This document shows positions 59,890 to 64,000 of a stretch of 64,000 nt of DNA, piece by piece. The stretch is from contig JBBSNY010000003.1 of NCBI GenBank assembly GCA_038260305.1, forward strand, positions 1 to 64,000, written 5' to 3'. The DNA is from CADCVQ01 sp038260305. Lineage in GTDB: Bacteria; Actinomycetota; Thermoleophilia; Solirubrobacterales; Solirubrobacteraceae. Position 1 is the first letter of the stretch; every line of letters begins with the position of its first letter. A model generated the notes under the pieces. The model worked only from the letters and a program-made list of their open reading frames with translations. It ran no database searches and was not told the origin of the DNA. The translations under genes were made by a program, and so were the position numbers.

Positions 59890-60184
59890 TGCCGGTTGAC
59901 GACGAGCTGGACGGCGAACGCGCTGAGCAGCAGGCCGAAGACGCGTGTCAGGAAGCTCACAAGCGCCGTCGGCAACACCGTGGACACGGGTCGGCGATCA
60001 GCATGACAGCGCCCACGACCGCCAGCGCGCAGACGATCCCGCCGATGACCGCGACGCGCCCTGAGAGCTCGTCGTGCTGGCGACTGAGCACGATGACGGT
60101 CGCGATCGCGCCCGGCCCGGCGAGCAGCGGTGTGGCAAGTGGCACGAGCGCGATGTCGGTCGCGTCGCCTGACAGCGGGTGCAC
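59890..60184 (-). pseudogene. MarC-family protein fragment, frameshifted
   Basis: The 3' half of a MarC/YhgN-type membrane-protein gene. One frame (60184 to about 59985) reads LATPLLAGPGAIATVIVLS, the family's central motif; after a frameshift the next frame reads RVFGLLLSAFAVQLVVN, the usual C-terminal helix. The N-terminal half is absent. It is a decayed gene. Confidence 0.75.
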
Positions 60185-60289
60185 CGTGACGAGCGTCGTT
60201 GCCGAGCGTCTGCCAATCCACGACCGTTGACCCTACGTCGCCGTCCGCCGAGCGCAACTTCCGCGGCTCTGGTTGAGTTCACGCACGAC

Positions 60290-61789
60290 ATGCCCGAACG
60301 TCAGACACGACGGCAGTTCGTCGGCGGCGCGGCCGCGCTCGCCGCCGCGACCGTGCTCGGCGGCGCGAACGGCTCGCCGGCGCTCGCCAAGCCGCCGGCC
60401 GCGACGATCGCAGAGCTGCGCGCTCGGCTGCGCGGCTCGCTCGTGCGCCCGACCGACGCGGGCTGGGGCGACGCGAGGGCGCTGTGGAACCCCCGGCTGG
60501 ACGTCTCACCGCGGGCCATCGTCTTGTGCGAACGAGCGAGCGACGTCTCCGAGGTCGTGCGCTTCGCCCGCAGGCGCGGCTGGCCCGTCTCCGCGCGCGG
60601 CGGGCGCCACTCGTTCGCGGGCTACTCCAATGCGATCGGCGGGATCGTCGCCGATCTCTCGCGGATGGACGCCGTCTCGCTGGACCGCGAGCGCGCGATC
60701 GTGCACGTCGGCGGCGGCGCGAACGTGCTCGACGTCTACCGCGAGCTCACGCTCGGACACGACATCGCGCTGCCGGTCGGCACGTGCCCGACCGTCGGCA
60801 TCGCCGGGCTGACGATCGGCGGCGGCTTCGGACGGCTCATGCGCCGCGACGGGATCACGGCCGACAGCCTGCGCGCCGCGACCGTCGTGCTCGCCGACGG
60901 GAGCGTCACGACCTGCTCGACGAGCACGAAGCCCGCGCTGTACTGGGCGCTGCGCGGCGGCGGCGCCGGCTGCGCGATCGTTACTTCCATGCGCTTCACG
61001 GCCCGTCGGACGGAGGACCCGATCGCCTTCACGCTGGCCTTCGACTGGGCGAAGGCCGGCGCCGCGCTCGACGCCTGGCAGCGCACGCTGCCATTCGCGC
61101 CGCGGACGCTCTCATACGGCCGCTTCCGCGCGCTGCGCCTTCCGACCGGGACACTGACCGCGACCGCGTCCGGGCACTGGTACGGCTCCGATGCGTCGCT
61201 GCGCACGCTGCTCGCACCGCTGATCGCGGTCGGGCCGGCGAGCACGACGCTGCGCAAACGGGCGTTCGCGGACGCGGCGCTGCCCGACGGCGTCAGCCGC
61301 GCCGGCGACGGCGCGCTGAGCGTGAAGGTCGAGCACTTCCCGAACTACCAGCGCTCGGACTTCTTCTCCAAGCCGATGCCGACCGATGCGATCGCGGCGC
61401 TGACCGCCCAGATCGAGCAGTGGCCGGGCGTCGGCGGCAGCGGCCACGAGGGCGGCGTCCAGCTCGACGCGCTCGGCGCGGTCGTCAACGAGCACGCCGC
61501 GGGCGCGACGGCGTTCGTGCACCGCTCCGAGCGCTTCCACTGCGCCTACCTGAGCTTCTGGGGCGCCACGGACACGCCCGATCGGGCCGCTGCGTGCGCC
61601 CAGTGGACGCGCGACACCCACGCCGCGATGCGCCCGTACGCGTCGGGCGCGGCATACCAGAACTACATCGACCCCGAGCTCGACGGCTGGGAGCGCGCCT
61701 ACTACGGCTCGAACCTCGCCCGCCTGCGCAGGGTCAAGCACGCCTACGACCCGGGCAACCGCTTCGCCTTCGCGCAGGGTGTGCGCTGA
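60290..61789 (+). CDS. Tat-exported FAD-linked oxidase (BBE type)
   Basis: A 499-residue berberine-bridge-enzyme-like oxidase. The Tat signal TRRQFVGGAAALAAATVLGG predicts export of the folded flavoprotein. FAD is probably held by two covalent bonds: the His in RGGRHSFAG and the Cys in VGTCPTVGIAGLT. The C-terminal BBE segment (YQNYIDPELDGWERAYYG) is intact. Such enzymes oxidise sugars or alcohols with oxygen. It stands alone, with a terminator downstream. Confidence 0.94.
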   Translation: MPERQTRRQFVGGAAALAAATVLGGANGSPALAKPPAATIAELRARLRGSLVRPTDAGWGDARALWNPRLDVSPRAIVLCERASDVSEVVRFARRRGWPVSARGGRHSFAGYSNAIGGIVADLSRMDAVSLDRERAIVHVGGGANVLDVYRELTLGHDIALPVGTCPTVGIAGLTIGGGFGRLMRRDGITADSLRAATVVLADGSVTTCSTSTKPALYWALRGGGAGCAIVTSMRFTARRTEDPIAFTLAFDWAKAGAALDAWQRTLPFAPRTLSYGRFRALRLPTGTLTATASGHWYGSDASLRTLLAPLIAVGPASTTLRKRAFADAALPDGVSRAGDGALSVKVEHFPNYQRSDFFSKPMPTDAIAALTAQIEQWPGVGGSGHEGGVQLDALGAVVNEHAAGATAFVHRSERFHCAYLSFWGATDTPDRAAACAQWTRDTHAAMRPYASGAAYQNYIDPELDGWERAYYGSNLARLRRVKHAYDPGNRFAFAQGVR

Positions 61790-61794
61790 CCGCA

Positions 61795-61841
61795 GGGTTG
61801 GGCCGAAAGCGACAGCGTCGCCGACGCAATCGGCCCAACCC
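61795..61841 (+). terminator. Terminator-like hairpin after the FAD oxidase
   Basis: GGGTTGGGCCGA (61795-61806) and TCGGCCCAACCC (61830-61841) form a perfect 12-bp stem around a loop with a further AGCGAC/GTCGCC hairpin. No T-run follows. Confidence 0.65.
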
Positions 61842-61884
61842 CTCGCAGGAGGTGCGCCGAGCGGCGTTGAGTAGCGTCTGAGCG

Positions 61885-62712
61885 ATGCGACCCATCGACG
61901 TCGAGCACCTCGGACGCGAGCAGGTCATCTGCTGCTGGCAGGTCGACGACGTGCTCGTCGACCCCGGCCCGGAGTCCTGCGTGGACACCCTGCTCGACGC
62001 GCTCGCAGGCGAGCAGCCGCGCGCGCTGCTGTTGACGCACATCCACTTCGACCACGCCGGCGCGGCCGGGGCGCTCGTACGAGAATGGCCGGACCTCGAG
62101 GTCTGGGTCCACGAGCGCGGCGCCCGCCACCTGGCCGACCCGCGGCGGCTCGTCGCCTCCGCGACGCGGCTGTACGGCGACGACTTCGAGCGCCTGTGGG
62201 GCGAGGTCGTGCCGATTCCCGAGCGCTCGCTGCGCGTCCTGCGAGGGGGCGAGTCGATCGACGGCTGGGACGTCGCCTACACGCCCGGGCACGCCTCGCA
62301 TCACGTGTCCTACCGCCACCAGGACTCGGGCTGGGTCTTCCCCGGTGACACCTGCGGCGTGCGGATGCCGGGCACCGACCTGCTGCTGGCGCCGACGCCG
62401 CCGCCGGACATCGATCTCGAGGCCTGGAGCGCATCGCTCGACCTCATCGAGGGGTGGGAGCCGACAGCCCTCGCGATCACGCACTTCGGCGAGCACGGCG
62501 ATGTCGGCGCGCACATCGAGCGCCTGCGGGCAGCGCTGGCGCAGTGGGGCGAGCTCGCGCGCACGAACGACCAGGCCGCCTACTCCGCGGCGCTGCTGGC
62601 GGCGTACGTCGACGCGCTCGACGAGCAGGGCGCGGCGTCGTTCGCGCAGGCGATGCCGGTCGACCAGCAGTGGCTGGGCCTGGATCGCTACTGGAAGCAG
62701 CGGGCCTCATAG
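61885..62712 (+). CDS. Metallo-beta-lactamase-fold hydrolase
   Basis: A 275-residue MBL-fold protein. The metal-binding motif is THIHFDHAG, followed by the third ligand in TPGHASHHVS, PGDTCG and a final THFGEH. A C-terminal helical extension of about 60 residues fits glyoxalase II-like or lactonase-like hydrolases with a BLACT-type tail. TAGCGT lies seven bases before the ATG. Confidence 0.92.
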   Translation: MRPIDVEHLGREQVICCWQVDDVLVDPGPESCVDTLLDALAGEQPRALLLTHIHFDHAGAAGALVREWPDLEVWVHERGARHLADPRRLVASATRLYGDDFERLWGEVVPIPERSLRVLRGGESIDGWDVAYTPGHASHHVSYRHQDSGWVFPGDTCGVRMPGTDLLLAPTPPPDIDLEAWSASLDLIEGWEPTALAITHFGEHGDVGAHIERLRAALAQWGELARTNDQAAYSAALLAAYVDALDEQGAASFAQAMPVDQQWLGLDRYWKQRAS

Positions 62713-62789
62713 ACGTGCGACGTGTGCGGATGGTGCGCTCGCATCGGTGCGCTGGCCAAACCCGCCGCGCCTTCGTATCCTGCGAGCAG

Positions 62790-63080
62790 ATGAGCAGCCA
62801 GACGATCGAGAAGCCGCGGACGGGGCCACCGGGTGGCGGACTCGGCGGTCACTGGCGCGTGATCGTCCGCAACGACAATCACAACACGTTCGACGGCGTC
62901 GCGCACACGCTCGCGCGCTACATCCCCGCCATCACCGTCGATCGCGGCTACCAGATCGCCGACACGATCCATCGCAGCGGCCTCGCGATCGTCTGGTCGG
63001 GCCACCAGGAGGCGGCGGAGCTGTACTGGGACCAGCTGCAGGGCGCGGGGCTGACGATGGCCCCACTCGAGCAGGGGTAG
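62790..63080 (+). CDS. clpS: ClpS adaptor protein
   Basis: A 96-residue ClpS that delivers N-degron substrates to ClpAP/ClpCP. The core WRVIVRNDNHNTFDGVAHTL contains the Asn-Asp-x-x motif of the substrate pocket; HRSGLAIVWSGHQEAAELYW corresponds to the usual H-x-x-G-x-A...AE segment. The N-terminal 20 residues are flexible. TATCCT lies eight bases before the ATG, suggesting a leaderless transcript. A clpP gene lies 12 kb away. Confidence 0.94.
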   Translation: MSSQTIEKPRTGPPGGGLGGHWRVIVRNDNHNTFDGVAHTLARYIPAITVDRGYQIADTIHRSGLAIVWSGHQEAAELYWDQLQGAGLTMAPLEQG

Positions 63081-63142
63081 TCCCACGCGACGCCCAGTCA
63101 GCCGGACGCCTCCCACGACGGTCGTGGCCGGCTTCGAACGGC

Positions 63143-63148
63143 TAATCT
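63143..63148 (+). promoter_or_regulatory. -10 element of the sigma-factor gene
   Basis: TAATCT lies ten bases before the GTG at 63159, again without a ribosome-binding site between. Confidence 0.5.
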
Positions 63149-63158
63149 CGATTTCAAG

Positions 63159-63938
63159 GTGACGGACAACCCGATCGCCGGCGTCGGAACCCGCGCGGAT
63201 CGCGAGCGGGAGCTCCTGCGTCGATACCACGAGGACGGGGACACCCGTGCGCGCGACACCCTCGCCGAGGAGATGGTGCCATTGGCGCGCGCGCTCGCCG
63301 GTCGCTACGGCGGTCGCGGCGAGCCGATCGACGATCTCGTGCAGGTCGCGTGCGTCGGGATCATGAAGGCGATCAAGGGCTTCGACATGACGCGCGAGGT
63401 GCGCTTCTCGTCCTACGCAACGCCGACGGTGCTCGGCGAGATCAAGCGCCATTTCCGCGACAAAACGTGGGCGATGCGGGTGCCGCGCGGGATGCAGGAG
63501 CTGCAGATCGAGCTCGCCAAGGCGCGCGACGAGCTGACGACGACGCTCGGGCGCTCGCCGACGGTGCAGGAGCTGGCCGACAAGGTGCAGCAGCCGTTCG
63601 AGGAGGTGCTGATCACGATCCAGAGCCAGGAGGCGCGGCGCACCCGCTCGCTCGACGAGCCCACGGGCGAGGACGTCACGCTGGCCGACTCGATTGGCGC
63701 CCGCGACCCCGACATCGAGCGCGCGGAGATCCGCGTCATGCTCGACGACGCGCTCGAGGTGCTGTCCGAGCGCGATCGCGAGGTCCTGCGTCTGCGCTTC
63801 ACCGAGGACCTCACGCAGACGGATATCTCGCGCGTCGTCGGCGTCTCGCAGATGCAGGTCTCGCGGATCATCCGTCAGGCGCTGCGCTCGCTGCGCGACG
63901 ACATCGAGCGCACGGGTCGCCGCACCGACGCCGCCTAG
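63159..63938 (+). CDS. SigB/SigF-type RNA polymerase sigma factor
   Basis: A 259-residue group 3 sigma factor. Region 2 (DDLVQVACVGIMKAIKGFD, then VRFSSYATPTVLGEIKRHFRD), region 3 (GRSPTVQELADKV) and region 4 (LSERDREVLRLRFTEDLTQTDISRVVGVSQMQVSRI) match the SigB/SigF family, which controls general stress or development. Such factors are usually held by an RsbW-type anti-sigma factor; none is adjacent, though a SpoIIE/RsbU-type phosphatase is encoded at 32574. The GTG start is likely leaderless. Confidence 0.94.
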   Translation: MTDNPIAGVGTRADRERELLRRYHEDGDTRARDTLAEEMVPLARALAGRYGGRGEPIDDLVQVACVGIMKAIKGFDMTREVRFSSYATPTVLGEIKRHFRDKTWAMRVPRGMQELQIELAKARDELTTTLGRSPTVQELADKVQQPFEEVLITIQSQEARRTRSLDEPTGEDVTLADSIGARDPDIERAEIRVMLDDALEVLSERDREVLRLRFTEDLTQTDISRVVGVSQMQVSRIIRQALRSLRDDIERTGRRTDAA

Positions 63939-64000
63939 GCACCGGCGCCCGCGGAGGTGTGCGAGATCGCCACCCAGGGGTGCCCCACGGGGGCTCGACG
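63939..64000. other. Window end, no gene seen
   Basis: The last 62 bases follow the sigma-factor stop and show no recognisable feature. Confidence 0.5.

Overview
The window is a GC-rich (about 70% or more), gene-dense chromosomal segment. Actinobacterial traits are a LexA box of the form CGAAC-N4-GTTCG, DnaE2/ImuB-type SOS mutagenesis, GTP-dependent PEP carboxykinase, DipZ and a SigB/SigF-type sigma factor. Many genes appear to be transcribed without a leader: a TAnnnT hexamer lies 6-10 bases before the start codon. Gene content best fits a deep-branching actinobacterium of the Thermoleophilia/Solirubrobacterales kind, but this is an inference without a marker-gene search.

Layout. 1-2.2 kb: tRNA-Leu, lexA with a zinc-ribbon partner, an RDD membrane protein and the RNase P RNA. 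2.3-6.8 kb (minus): a three-gene cluster of two PLP enzymes and an FAD/NAD(P)-binding protein, resembling rhizobial y4xO-y4xP-y4yA and staphyloferrin SbnA/SbnH. 6.9-14.3 kb: two LexA-controlled mutagenesis genes (imuB with DUF6504; dnaE2), around a pseudopilin-like secreted protein and a CAP protein. 14.5-19.8 kb: membrane cytochrome c, a c-di-AMP riboswitch before an unknown membrane protein, an AhpD-fold/HxlR pair, and glnA-CDGSH-aldo/keto reductase. 19.8-25.9 kb (minus): alpha/beta hydrolase, YyaL-type protein and MMPL transporter in one operon. 25.9-30.9 kb: RidA, a Doc toxin pair, and divergent acyl-CoA ligase and dehydrogenase genes sharing a perfect palindrome. 31-36.3 kb: HD-GYP protein, PAS-SpoIIE phosphatase, then five tandem genes for small single-pass membrane proteins of unknown function.

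36.4-42.5 kb (minus): a ferredoxin with succinyl/malate-CoA-ligase-like subunits, a VapBC-type pair, malyl-CoA-lyase-like enzyme, and an XRE/ImmA-IrrE/PIN three-gene module. 42.5-47.3 kb: DHA2 efflux pump with MerR, MaoC hydratase, and two tandem secreted paralogues. 47.5-54.7 kb: pckG, ArsR with a shortened SRPBCC gene, clpP, glutamate dehydrogenase, a zinc-binding protein and dipZ. 54.7-64 kb: an NTF2-like membrane protein, a 53-residue membrane protein overlapping meaB, a TIR-transmembrane protein, ethylmalonyl-CoA mutase, a broken marC, a Tat-exported FAD oxidase, a metallo-hydrolase, clpS and a stress-type sigma factor.

How they fit together. Ethylmalonyl-CoA mutase, MeaB, a malyl-CoA-lyase-like enzyme, a MaoC hydratase and an acyl-CoA dehydrogenase are the enzyme classes of the ethylmalonyl-CoA pathway of acetyl-CoA assimilation; crotonyl-CoA carboxylase/reductase is not here. 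PEP carboxykinase would carry the C4 product to gluconeogenesis. The best candidates for undescribed biology are the five-gene membrane-protein operon, the riboswitch-controlled membrane protein, the XRE-protease-PIN module and the PLP/FAD/PLP cluster.
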